Shown piece by piece: positions 32,943 to 45,000 of a DNA stretch of 64,000 bases (positions within the stretch are counted from its first letter, which is position 1; every line of letters starts with the position of its first letter). Below the pieces are notes generated by a model, which searched no databases, had not been told where the DNA came from, and worked only from the letters and a program-made list of their open reading frames with translations. A program made the translations under genes and the position numbers. Source of the stretch: Ambrosia x helenae (Eukaryota > Streptophyta > Magnoliopsida > Asterales > Asteraceae); NCBI GenBank assembly GCA_030844895.1, contig CM061231.1:7091618-7155617 (forward strand). Direction: 5' to 3'.

Positions 32943-35558
32943 TTCTTCACTTTTGGTTTTGGAACCTCTTTTTGTCGTCCCCGCTGACCCATTCAAAACG
33001 AGTAAGAAACGTCATGGTAGGCCCCTCTGTCACTTTCAAAATCCTAATAATCCATGGAAGAAAAACAAGCAGAAGACGAAGAAGAAACTTCATGACACCT
33101 TCCTTCCTCTGTTTCTGTTTCTGTTTATACCAAACCACTTCCATAATATCCCTACATTCACCTATCAATTACATTCATCCCTTGTTTGTAGTCAACCATC
33201 AGATTTCATCCACCTTCACAAATCTAGAGAAAGATGTCTTCTTCCAATGAAGCTGAAGCTGAAGCTGAAGATGAAGAGCAACCTCAATTAACATCAATCG
33301 TAATCATCACCCTCCCTCCTTCAGATAACCCTTCTTTAGGCAAAACCATAACCGCTTACACTCTCTCCAACCCACCTAACCAACCACAACCATCACAACA
33401 ACCACCACCAACATCACTACCCCTTCCAGTTCAACCCAACCGTACAAGACACCCAATTTTCACCCTTTCAGCTATCTTTCTTTTTGCCCTCTTAACTTTT
33501 GCTTATTTACAGTCTTCTCAAAGTCTTATCAGTTTAACAGCCTCTTTTGGGTCTTCTTCTACTGAAGCTGATCATAACCAAAATGATGATGATGATGAGA
33601 AAAAGGTTAATGCGTTTGTGTTTCCGTTGTATCCTAAATTGGGGTTTGGGGAAATGTATAAAATGAGGGATATGGAGGTAAAGCTGGGTAAGTTTTTGAT
33701 GTTTGGTGGGAAAAGTAGTGCTGCTGCTGTGTTGCCTGTTGTTGATAATGATGGAGGATTTATGATGTCTGCTAAAGTTGAAGCTGGTGGGAATAGTGTG
33801 GTTTTGCCTGTTAATGGTGATGAGCTAAGAGATGGGTATGCTTTTTTTTTTTTTTAATTATTAAATGTTTATGGATTTTTTGTAGTTTATTTATTTACAA
33901 TTATGTAATGTCTGCTTTTCTGTTACTTACTGGTATTTTTATACCGGAAAAGAATGGGTATTTTTAGAGGGGATCTCATTCGGGAAATGAGAGTAGCCTC
34001 TGTCGTCCTCCTTAGAGCGTACTTTATGAGTAGAATATAAATAGGTACGTTTGTTTGTTGCTTTGTATAGACTATAGATGGTTATTGTAACAACCTAGGC
34101 AAATCTCATATGTGCCGCCGCCGACATGAGATATGTTGGGCTCATAAGGCATGCGTTGTGTCAAAAATCACAAACACGTTTTGGGTGCATTGGTTAAGTA
34201 CGCTTAGGTGGGAGGACTATCAGATGATGGGTGACTTTCTAGGAGTCTCCACTTGGGCAACCATGTCAGTTCTTCGCTGGGTAAACAAACAATATTGGTG
34301 GTACAGTTATGTAAATGTTTAGCATAGCAATTTACAATTTTCTATCCCTGAAATATAACCAGTGTAGTATATGGCAGGGTGATTGTGTGTGCTTATGTGT
34401 GTATTAAAAACCGTACATATAAATGGAAGAATTCTTAAGATGATTCATGGATTGTTTGGATGCAGTTCTTAGATATTTGACTAATATGTCTTTGTTTTGT
34501 CATAGCCATGCCATTATCAACTTTGTTTTTAACTATATGTTTTATGATGTTTAGGTTTGACTCGGTATGTTTGTACATATATATTTGTGTTGATACATGA
34601 TATTTCTTTTTCTTTATTTCATCTTTGATTTTAGTTGGTCACGGTTACATTTTTTTCCTAAATTGTTTGTATGTTTGTTCTTTTGGAAACTGTACAGGCT
34701 GTATTACACACAGATTTATGTTGGAAACCCTCCAAGACCTTATTTTCTTGACATAGATACCGGTAGTGACTTGACATGGCTTCAATGTGATGCCCCATGT
34801 ACCAGTTGTGCCAAGGTAAAATTTAATTAAAATTCAATGGATGATTTGTATTTGTGTGATCATTAACTCTATAAAAAAGATTCAAATGCTAAAACAAGAA
34901 CTGTGGATGCAGGGAGCACACCCGTATTACAAACCGGCTAGAGGAAATATTTTGTCTTCTCAAGATTCATTCTGTTTTGATGTCCAACATAACAGCAAAT
35001 CTGGATATTGCGAGTCCTGCAGTCAGTGTGATTATGAAATTGAGTATGCAGATCATAGCTCCTCTTTGGGGGTACTCTCAAGAGACGACCTTCGTTTAGT
35101 AGCAATAAATGATACAACAGTTAACTCTAAAGTTATTATTGGGTACAGTTCTTTTCTTTAGTTTCCCTAAATGATGTGGCAATTTTGACCCGTTTACTTA
35201 GAACGGGTTGATTCAAGCTATGTATTATCTCTAATGGGTCAAATATGGGTTGAAGGTTATCCAAGGTGTTAACTTTATATGCATAAAACCTCCTAATTAT
35301 TATGTTTAAGATGTGGTTTTGAAACAAGTTAAACCTTTTAGCCATAATTTACATTATAAGCACTTAAAAAGATTGCAAAAGATTGGACGAAAAGTGATAG
35401 GGTCAACCCGACTTGATATGTTACGACCCATGCCAAAAGTGACCCATTTTGATCTGAACTGTGACCTAACCACCTTTAAAAGTTTCTCTTGGAGATAATT
35501 GTTAAAATTACGCAGAAATTATTTCGTATTTGCTGTGTCACAGGTGTGCGTATGATCA

Positions 35559-35753
35559 TGTTACGTATGAAAATAGTATAAAGGGTATAATGGTCAATAT
35601 GCATAATTGGTAGTTAGTTAGTTGGTATTATGTAGTATAAATACATGTAATGAGTATGAATAATCTAGCTATTGATTTGGATAATCCTCTCCTCTCTTGT
35701 GTTCTTCTCTAATTCTCTAGCTCATTCTCTTGATTACCATTTGTATCGTAACA
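35559..35753 (+). repeat. 5' LTR of TR-GAG-like element (195 bp)
   Basis: TGTTACG start and CGTAACA end form a 7-bp inverted terminus; there is one mismatch to the 3' copy. Confidence 0.95.
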
Positions 35754-36162
35754 ATGGTATCAGAGCCGTCGAACCTTTCGACCTCCGACCACCATCTATC
35801 CGCCAATCACCACTCTCACTAACCATCGTATCCACCACAATCAGTCGTTAACCCACCATAACTACCAATTCTTTCGAGCTTTCTTTCGCTGTTCGTTTTT
35901 GATAATAACCGTTATAACCACCTTAACCGCCATTAACCACTATCAACCACCGTCACTTACCACCACCACCAAAACCTACCACCGTAAGCCATCATTCTTC
36001 CATCCAAATTCAGCCATTTTCATTTCAGTTCTTTCAATTTTTATTTTCCCAGATTCATTTTAACTCTCCATTTCTTTTGATTCTTTCTCTTCCAATTCTG
36101 TTTTTTTTTTCCTTTCTTGAATTCAATACCCGTTGTTCCATTGTTTTCTTTAACAATAAGAA

Positions 36163-36686
36163 TGGTTTTCTTGTGTTCATGCGGGGGTCTGATTTGGGAG
36201 AACAAAGTCCATGTTTGTGGATCTGATAGGTGTTCTTGTGGTGCAATAAAATTTAATGGCAGAGGTCATTGTTGTGGTTATACACCCGATTATTCAGTAC
36301 CACCTACTGATTGGGAATTATATAGCGGATATAGAAGCTCTGATGAATGGATGGGTTCAATAACTTGGGGAAAACGTAGCCCTAGTTTGTTCAACACCAA
36401 GAATCAAGAACAGTGCATTCTAAATACCGCATCTTCCATGGAAGATATCAAGAACCATAAACAAACAGATTCGTTTCAAGATTATTGTAAGACATTCGAT
36501 TCTCTTCTTACAAAAGTAATTCTAAGTGAGATTTATGCTACAAGTCTATTTGTGGAGGGTCTTAAACCTGATATTATGAATTGGGTTAAGTTCTTGAACC
36601 CAAAAACGCTTGTAGAAGCTTATGAAAAAGCAAAGAACCAAGCTAATCTTTTGGCCATTATCGAAAGTTTTAGCGAATCAAAGTAA
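36163..36686 (+). CDS. Gag-like protein of the TR-GAG element
   Basis: The frame is open from before 36117; ATG 36163 is a plausible start. The N-terminus is Cys-rich (LCSCGGLIW, GSDRCSCG, GHCCGY), which is unusual. The C-terminal half resembles Ty3-type retrotransposon gag: a DSFQDYCKTFDSLLTKV helix, then SLFVEGLKPDIM and PKTLVEAYEKAKNQANLL. The frame ends at TAA 36684-36686 but the same frame reopens at once, see the next entry. No CCHC knuckle is visible. The protein would assemble particles or recruit the RNA to a partner element. Confidence 0.65.
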
Positions 36687-38270
36687 AATAGAGATCGGAT
36701 TTTGAATAGCAGTGAAATTCAATTTGATGAAGTTAAGAATAGGGCTGAGATTCAAGAAGTTTGTGATAGTGAACATAGGAATGATAACAAGGTTGCACCT
36801 AAGATGTTTGATGAAATGCCCGAAAGGTTTGGGAATGAGATTCAAGAATTGATTGTAGAGGAGATAGTTGATAATGATGTTTTGGACGAAAAGGGGCATG
36901 ACAATAAGACGACACTCAAGGTATTCGCTGAAATGCCTGAAAGATTTAGTAGTGAAAGTAAGATACAAAACCTTGATGAATTTAAGATTAGGGTTGATAT
37001 TCAAGAAAGTGTTGATCAAGATTCAAGAAACATTGATCAAGCTTTATGTGAAGGGGAGTACACCATTAAGTTGTCTGATAAAATGTTTGGAACATTTTCA
37101 AATGAGAGTATGAAGGTATGTCGTGGTAAAAAGGTTGAGATGGAAGGATGCAAAGTACCCACAACCACATTCATTGTTGAACCATTTGTTACACACAATA
37201 AAGAGTATCTGGAACCAATACATAAGAAGGTAATTTTCTTATCTTGGCCTGATTTGAAATTGAAGATGGGTGAAGATGTGGAAATTGTTCAACATGAGAA
37301 TGCTCTTAATAGCAATTTGCTACTGTTGCTGTGGAAAGATAGGTGTACATGGCACCATAAATGGAAAGCTAAAGATACTGTTGAAAACCTTGACATTCAT
37401 AAAGCAACAAAGTTGAACCATGGCATGTTACAAAAAGCTGCATCCGGATTGGTTTTGAAGGCAGCAGAGGCTGCAGAGTTGGGTTCGAAAGCTGCAGAAT
37501 TAGGTTCGAAGGATGCAGGGGCTGCACAGTTAGTTTCGAAGGCTGCAAGGTTGGGTTCGGAAGCGGCTGTGGCTGCAGAATTGGGTTTAAAAGCTGCTAG
37601 AAATTACTTATGGCACCAATTACTGGGTTCGAAAGCCGCTGTGGCTGCAACATTTGGTTTAAAGGCTACAACAGAATCGTTAAATTTAGGCGAGTTGCTT
37701 AAGAGATTAGTTCAAAACAAAAATGTTACCGTGTGGGTTTGGGATCCCGGCTCCATATTTCAACTTATGAAAACTCCTTTTATAAGTGGACTTTTGAGGA
37801 CAAAAGTCTTTGAAGGGGAATGTATAGCTGATGGTACATTGTATATAGTAGAAGGAACGATAGATCCGGAATGGGTGAGATTGATGGTTAGATGGATCGT
37901 TGATCCAGACCTGAGAAAAGATGAGCTGAGTGCAACCATGAGTGCAATGTTTGGTTTGACATTGTGGCTGCAATTGCATGATAAGATGAGAAGAGTGTTG
38001 GTTTTGACAGCCACTGTTGTAGAAAGATACAGGTTAAAGATTCAAGGTGTTGCACAGTTAACAACCACTGATGTTGAGAGACAGAGGTTAAAGATTCAAG
38101 GTGTTGCACAGTTGACAACCACTGATGCTGAGAGACAGAGGTTGAAAAATTCTGAGATGACTAAAACTGCTGATATTCTGCTAATGCTCTTCAAGACTGG
38201 AAGTTCTGATATGTGTGAAAGTGCTGATGATTCTTCTAGATTGGAAATTCTGATTTGTTGCAACTGCTGA
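36687..38270 (+). CDS. Second ORF of the TR-GAG element, in frame with gag, unknown function
   Basis: After the single TAA at 36684-36686 the same frame continues open for about 527 codons. The N-terminal part is acidic/charged with repeated KMFDEMPERF / KVFAEMPERF / KMFGTFSNES units. The middle holds an Ala/Gly/Leu-rich repeat (AAELGSKAAELGSK, about 37440-37640), and the C-terminal part has three near-repeats of VERQRLKIQGVAQL. I recognise no enzyme. It may be captured host or retroviral structural sequence, or a gag extension reached by stop read-through. No independent ATG stands at its beginning, which favours read-through or a recent nonsense change. Confidence 0.45.
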   Translation, partial: NRDRILNSSEIQFDEVKNRAEIQEVCDSEHRNDNKVAPKMFDEMPERFGNEIQELIVEEIVDNDVLDEKGHDNKTTLKVFAEMPERFSSESKIQNLDEFKIRVDIQESVDQDSRNIDQALCEGEYTIKLSDKMFGTFSNESMKVCRGKKVEMEGCKVPTTTFIVEPFVTHNKEYLEPIHKKVIFLSWPDLKLKMGEDVEIVQHENALNSNLLLLLWKDRCTWHHKWKAKDTVENLDIHKATKLNHGMLQKAASGLVLKAAEAAELGSKAAELGSKDAGAAQLVSKAARLGSEAAVAAELGLKAARNYLWHQLLGSKAAVAATFGLKATTESLNLGELLKRLVQNKNVTVWVWDPGSIFQLMKTPFISGLLRTKVFEGECIADGTLYIVEGTIDPEWVRLMVRWIVDPDLRKDELSATMSAMFGLTLWLQLHDKMRRVLVLTATVVERYRLKIQGVAQLTTTDVERQRLKIQGVAQLTTTDAERQRLKNSEMTKTADILLMLFKTGSSDMCESADDSSRLEILICCNC

Positions 38271-38476
38271 TGGCTATCGAGATCAGAATTCTGATCAGTT
38301 TAGAACTGCTGATACATGCAACTGCTGATGGCTATCGAGATCAGAATCAGTTTAGAACTGCTGATGCATGCAACTGCTGATGACTATCGAGATCAGAAGT
38401 TCTGATCAGTTTAGAACTGCTGATGCACTCTCATAACTTGACTTTTGAGGTCAAAAGTCTTATAAGGGGCGAGTAT

Positions 38477-38671
38477 TGTTACGTATGAAAATAGTATAAA
38501 GGGTATAATGGTCAATATGCATAATTGGTAGTTAGTTAGTTGGTATTATGTAGTATAAATACATGTAATGAGTATGAATAATCTAGCTATTGATTTGGAT
38601 AATCCTCTTCTCTCTTGTGTTCTTCTCTAATTCTCTAGCTCATTCTCTTGATTACCATTTGTATCGTAACA
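38477..38671 (+). repeat. 3' LTR of TR-GAG-like element (195 bp)
   Basis: Matches 35559-35753 except for one C/T difference. It is followed directly by the GATCA target duplicate and the rest of protease exon 4. Confidence 0.95.
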
Positions 38672-41308
38672 GATCAGCAAGGCATACTTTTAAACTCTTT
38701 GGCGAAAACAGACGGGATCCTTGGTCTTAGCAGGGCTAAAGTGAGCCTGCCTTCTCAGTTGGCAAAACAAGGTATTATTGACAATGTGATCGGTCATTGT
38801 CTTGCATCTGATTCTGTGAGTGGTGGATACATGTTCTTAGGAGGTGACATCGTGCCACAAGCAAAGATGTCTTGGGTTCCCATGCTCAATGATGCTCATG
38901 CTTCCATGTGAGCATTTCATCTTTGATTTCTATTTCTTTTTGTAATTAGTTACGATTTTGTTGAGCTTTTTTTCTTCTTTTTTTTAACAAATCACTTTTG
39001 TTATAATCATGACAAAAACAAATAAACATGGTATGTGAGCTCAACTTTTAAGTCAGCACCACCATTACAATTTTTAGGGCAATTTTATATATATATATCT
39101 ATCTCGTTTTGAGTTGGATATATTAAATCATCCTTTTTTTTTATATACTTATACACAGCAAAATGAAACGAAAAATACTTAAGGGTATTATAGATCCGCC
39201 CAAATATCTATTTCTTAAGCTACAACAGCGAAAAATACTTAAGGGTAGTTTAGAGTTTTGGAGCTACATTTAAAATAGAGAGGCAGTTTCTACCTTGTTG
39301 CTTGTGAAAGGGTAGATTTGGGTTATCTTCTATTTTTAGCAAATAGGTCGAAAGTCTCCCAAAGTTTATCTTGAATGCAAATAATCTTCCCCTGAATCAC
39401 ATTTTTCAAAATCATAGATTATTTTTGCAGTGATTTACTTTTTGCAAGTTGTAATAATAGTTAACAAATATAATTTTTCAATCCATATGGGAAGTGTAGG
39501 CTTTTTAACCCATTACAACCTAACAATCAAATAATTTTGCCATCTTGGAATTTGGTTATTGCTGTTGGGGAGGAAGTCCATTTTTTATACATACAAATTG
39601 CCATACTAGATGAGCATTCATTGGTTTTTATTTCTTGTTTGCCATATTTCTCTCTCTTATCTCTCTCCCTCATGATTCTTATATGCTTCATTTTCTGATA
39701 TCTATCGTTCTATGTCAAGGAATTATCTTGCAGAAGTTTCTAGAGTGACTTATGGTTCTAAGGAAATTGGTTTAGATCGTCACAGAAAGGGAAATGGCCG
39801 AATAGTTTTTGATAGTGGGAGTTCTTATACATACTTCACAGGACAAGCTTATTCTGACTTAGTTACTATGGTAAGTAACTTATTTGTATGGGATGCTTAA
39901 CATAAACTGTTGCGTCATGTAAAAAATGTAGGAAGGATTCGTGTCATGATGTACATTGCATCTTGAAAAAAATGGAAAGGTTGCGGCTCATGATTCTAGT
40001 GCTAACTCGTGTCATGATGCATAGTGCATCAAGATATGTGTCATCACTAGAATCCTTTAAAATGTTATGTCACAAGTCATATTATGTTTCTATGCCTTCC
40101 TTATAATTTCAAGTACATAAATTGCAGTTTAAAGATGTCTCTCGCGATGGCTTCATCCAGGATGTTTCAGATACCACACTACCTATTTGTTGGAAATCCA
40201 AAACTCCGATAAGGTGCTTACAAATTGCTTATATGTAAATTGAGAGGCAAATATCTTTAATTTATTATTTCATTATTAAATTTTTAAGCCCATTTTTTGA
40301 ATTCGAAGCGTTGCTTCCTAAATACATACATGTCCTTTGTGATTTGGATTGGACTATAGATGAGCTACTATTACAAGAAGTGATAAATGTTGACATGGTT
40401 ACAGATCCATCAAAGATGTTGGGAAATTTTTCAAGTCGCTTACTTTCCAGTTCGGGAGAAAGTGGTGGACTATTCCAACGTATTTCCAGATTCCTCCAGA
40501 GGGCTACTTGATCATAAGTGTAAGATTTATTTTTCTTTTGTTTTCTTTTAAAGATTTGGTAGGTTAATTCATCTGCCAAACCAACAATGACCTGAATAAT
40601 AATTCTATATAATTTTGTAGAACAAGGGAAATGTGTGCTTAGGCATCCTTGATGGTAGTGATTTGCTTGATGGATCACATATTATTTTTGGAGGTATGAT
40701 TTTTATTCCTTGCTTAATGTGCAGGCTGCTATGCACCAGAGTTGTACTTTGTCCTAAAAGCAGTTATAAACGCAATGATAATTAGGGGTGGAAATTCTAA
40801 CAAATTACAAACCTAGCATGCAACTTCGTTTGTAGCTTTGGGTTTAGTCTCAACGGGTTGACGTGACGAGTTCACAACGAGTTTAACTTGTTTATTTGTA
40901 TATGTTCTTTTTAAATATGTTTTAGTGTTAACTATTAATATGCAAACAAATCTAATAAAGAAAAATTCGGGTTAAACGGGTCGTGTTCGTGTCAACCCAC
41001 ATCCAAATAGCCCTTTAGTGAAATGCCAAAAGAGAGTACAATCTTGTGAAACAAACATAACAAACCCATTGATACTTTGCATAGGTGAGAATGGGTAAAA
41101 TGGTAAATTTAGCGTAAAACCTTTGCCAAAAACTTGCAAAATTTGTTGCATTTGCTTTAACAAGGCATTCTTTTGTTTCCTTTTTTTTCCAGACATCTCG
41201 ATGCGCGGAAATCTAATTGTGTATGATAACGTGAAGCAGAAAATTGGGTGGATGAGATCAGAATGTGTCAATCCGAAGCAATCTAACAATTATCTTCCAT
41301 TTCTTTGA

Positions 41309-42016
41309 GACCGTTCGTATTGTACATATCAATTTTGTAAATATTTAAGCACATTTTCGATCTCCTCCTCTTGTAGACTTATGCTAATCTTGTGAATATA
41401 CGGTTTTAAGTGCCCTTAATGTTTCTACATATTTTTTGAGTGTATGCATGCATGTCTTGTAATGTGCACTAGTATGTATCTAACATGCATACAGTGAGAA
41501 GCTATCGAAGTTTTAGAAGTAGCATCAGTTTGTCTTTTTTTTTCTTTTCAAACACAACATTTGACAAGGTGATGATTGGTACGGACTGGATTCTAACTTG
41601 TTCATACCACTTCATATTTGATTTGGTATATGTAAATTCAAGTAACAAAAATTTTAGGAAAATATGCAAAATGATTGAAGTAAGTGCATTTTGTCAAAAA
41701 TCTTGTGTCATATATGAGAACATAAAACCATACTTTCATTTCAACTCTCTAATCTTGCAAGTTGCGGTTGCCTATGCACAAAGTGAAGCCGTCCATTTTG
41801 TACAAACAAATACAGCTTAAATACAAAACATGACCTAACGTACGACAATGTTTATAATGGATAAGGCTAATATTTTGGCATTGACAATTACAACAATATT
41901 CAAAAAATAATATTCATGTTTAATATCGATTTCTCATCGAACTCCCAAAACTAAATCCCTGCAAAAAGGAGAAATATATATATTAAAAAGTTAAAATTAG
42001 GTATGGTTGGAGCTTT
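41309..42016. other. Intergenic region between the protease and RGC2-like genes (tail to tail)
   Basis: It contains the 3' flanks of both convergent genes. AT-rich; the small ORFs here look spurious and no repeat structure is recognised. Confidence 0.5.
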
Positions 42017-45000
42017 CTAATTAAAACATAAATGGCTACGTTTCAAGTGGATATTAAGAATAATTGAAGGAACTGACCGACATCTACTAACCTCTTGTTT
42101 TTTTGTCATTATAAATGAATTGATGTCTTCTCCAACGGTAAAGGACCCAAAACTTGTCTCTACTACTGTTTGCTCTGGAATTATTGAACGACCCTTAGTG
42201 AACACCATTATTTCTGGGCATTTTCTGATTTTCAAGGTATCGAGGGATGGGAATGTAAAATCCTCCTTCCCTGAGCAAAATCCCTCCAGACTTTCAAGAT
42301 CATCAAGATTTAACGACTTTAGACGAGAAAACTCGATAATCTCACTCACTTTGGTATCACAATCTTCTTCTTCTTCTTCCCCCTTGACAACTACCTTCAT
42401 TTTTTCACACCCTTCTATATGTAGCTCTTGGAGTTTCTTAACACAACCAACCATGGAACATGTAAACACATATTCTAAACTATCACACCAATCAATAGAG
42501 AGTCTTGTTAGGTTTGGAAACTCCAATATTCTCCACTCATTGCTCTTCCATATATACTTGAGACTTCTTAGCGACTCTAAGTCCACTTCTCTTAGCTTCG
42601 GAATTTCGACACCAGTTTGTGATTCATTGTTTGTCACTTCTGATGCTACTTCAAATACCTCCTCTACATTGTTGCAATATTGTGCATGAATTGTTTCAAG
42701 CTTCTCTAATTTTTGCAACTCACTGGACGGAAAAATCCTTGTATCCTCATGAGAATAACCCAAATTGCATTGGATCAGATTATGAAAAGACCAAGTTCTC
42801 CCTTCTGATATTGTAGGGTTAGAGCTTATACAATCTAAACTTGTGGATGGTGTCTGCAAAACAAAAAAGAAAAGAGACAAGATAGCATGATATATAGCTG
42901 TAACATCAACTCCAGCTTAATGTTTTTGTTGGATTGCATTTTGTTCTCTTATAAAATAGACTTTATATGTAAGGCGAGATCATGGACTTTATAAGTCTAA
43001 ATCTGTTTATTGCATGGGACAATTTATACATACATATATATAAACTGCTAATAAAGTGTTTGTTACTTTTACTTTTGTGGATGATTTCTTAAATAGATAA
43101 TGGCAAATGGGAGCAGTACCTGATGAAAGTTAAGGCCATGTTCAAGAGTATGTTGGCCTAGCCAGATGTGAACACCGTCATTTGAGGGCAATCTTCGATC
43201 TTAACATGTTCTAATAACGGCCACTCAAAGTCAATATTCATCCCCAAGAAAAAACCTGCAAGGTTTGGCAAACCATCCAGTTCAATTGATTTTAGACTAG
43301 TAAAGACCACTTTTTTACACAATGTCGTGGTATCCTCTTCAACTTCTTCTCTCACAATCACTTTCATTGCATCACATTTTCTTATCGTCAACTCTTCAAG
43401 TTTCTTGAGGCTTTCAAGCGTGGAAAATGTGAATATGTTTTCCAGATGATCACAATTGCTGATATACAGTATCTTTAGATGAGGGAGTTTATGCACCGTA
43501 CTATATGTTGACCTTGGAATTGCGACTTTAGTACTACTACTGCAACCATTAATATTGTTACCAGTGATATCTTTAGATTCAAACACCTCCATCATTGATG
43601 CGCAGTTGCTTATACTCAGTTCTTGAAGCTTTAGCGTTTGTCCTGCTGCGTAATATGGTATCACACTTGACAAAGCATCACATTTATGAATATCAATCTT
43701 TGTAGAGTATTGGCACAAGGACCAAGAAACAACATCAACATGAGAAACCTACAATTAGTGAAAAAATCATGATTAAATTATTTAAGAACCACGACATTTT
43801 GTAATAGAAGTTAGTTAATTGGCCATTTGGGTTTTTTTTAAATCGCCCGGTTTCAGTTTTTGGTCTCCACAATAGGCTCAGTTTGGGTTGGTGTACCATA
43901 TTGTCATTTGGGCCAAAAAAATGCCCAAAATAATGAATTTTGTTCTGAAACTTTGGGCGTTAATTGATTATAACATTTAAATTCAACAATAAAAAATTTG
44001 AATGCATACAAACATTCAGGCAAAACAATTTTGGCTACACGGGTTTGGTTTTTTACGAGTCCAGCTCAGTTTATTTGGGCTTGTTTCCATTAAATGGATT
44101 CAGTTTCAAGGATGGGAACAAGCATAACAGAAACCGAAATGGGAAATCGGTTTTTAAATTAACATGAAACCAAACTGTCGGTTTCAGTTAATTCGTTTAC
44201 GGGTCAGTTACTCCGGTTTCATGAACACCTCTAAGCTAGTTAAGGTTGGATGGAAAGTGATACAATAATAGCAATTCACGTGCATATAAATATGTAAGTC
44301 ATAATCTCCTTATGAAACTGAACAACACTTTTTGTTTTTTCTTTTGAACTAAAAAGGATTAGCTTTCAAAATATCACATAATAATGACAGAATGAAAGAT
44401 ATATAGAAAAAGAACGGAAATTGAAAAACTTAGATGAAGACCAATAAAACATACCATAGATTGACCATGACTGACATCATCAGTTATAGTTCGAGGCTGA
44501 CCACCAATATGCTTCAGATTTTTCATGCGATGTAGATTGAGAAGATGAAGACGAGGGAACAAAGTGGCAGCTGTTTGGGCATATGAAAATGAAGTCAATT
44601 CTTCATCATCATCATCTCTATTTGAAACAACTTCTTCCATACCATCACAAGATATTATATAGACTTCCTTTAGGTTGGAAAGAAGTTTCAGCATGAGAGG
44701 TGAAAACAAGTTTCAGCATGATATGCAATTGAGGTTTTGGAATGAGGATGACTGTGGATGCTGTTTGTAAAGAATAAAGAATTCATTCCAATTGTGGCAC
44801 TTCCACACATGACTCAGCTTTTCCATGTCTCTTAAGTGTAAATCTTCAAGGTAGGGAAGTAGTGGTTGAGTTGTTACAATTTGATCAGTGTTACTAATTG
44901 GACTCTCCATCTCAAACACCACCTTCACCCCTTTAACATATTGAAAACGAATACGACGAAGTTGATGGAAGTGGGAGGCCATCTGGTTGGATGTGAATGC

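Larger units (their letters stand above)
35559..38671 (+). mobile_element. Non-autonomous gag-only LTR retroelement (TR-GAG/LARD-like) in exon 4 of the protease
   Basis: Two 195-bp LTRs (TGTTACG...CGTAACA) flank about 2.7 kb. GATCA is duplicated exactly at 35554-35558 and 38672-38676. A tRNA-Met-type primer site TGGTATCAGAGCC lies at 35755, one base after the LTR, and a purine tract AAGGGGCGAG at 38464-38473. The LTRs differ at one position (CCTCTCC versus CCTCTTC), so insertion is recent. No protease, RT or integrase is present, so it would need enzymes in trans. Confidence 0.9.
33234..41308 (+). pseudogene. APCB1-like: APCB1-like aspartic protease gene, exon 4 split by a retroelement
   Basis: Nine exons with matching phases: 33234-33835, 34698-34815, 34913-35142, 35544-35558 joined to 38677-38887 (exon 4, split), 39720-39870, 40128-40213, 40405-40519, 40621-40693 and 41193-41308. 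Exon 1 encodes an acidic/Pro-rich N-terminus and one membrane helix (HPIFTLSAIFLFALLTFAYL, about residues 75-95), so the enzyme would be membrane-anchored. Exon 2 has the first catalytic motif FLDIDTGSDLTWLQCDAPC and exon 3 the Cys-rich QCDYEIEYADHS. Exon 5 has the second catalytic motif IVFDSGSSYTYF, and exon 9 ends near KIGWMRSEC. The set and order fit the Arabidopsis APCB1-type atypical pepsin-like proteases (about 500-580 aa). The inserted element creates a stop at 35611-35613, losing the second Asp. No other lesion is seen. Confidence 0.85.

Noticed and set aside
43750..44454. A separate gene in the 0.7-kb region between RGC2 exons 3 and 4
   Set aside because: It has matching splice sites at both ends and no coding signal, so it is an intron.
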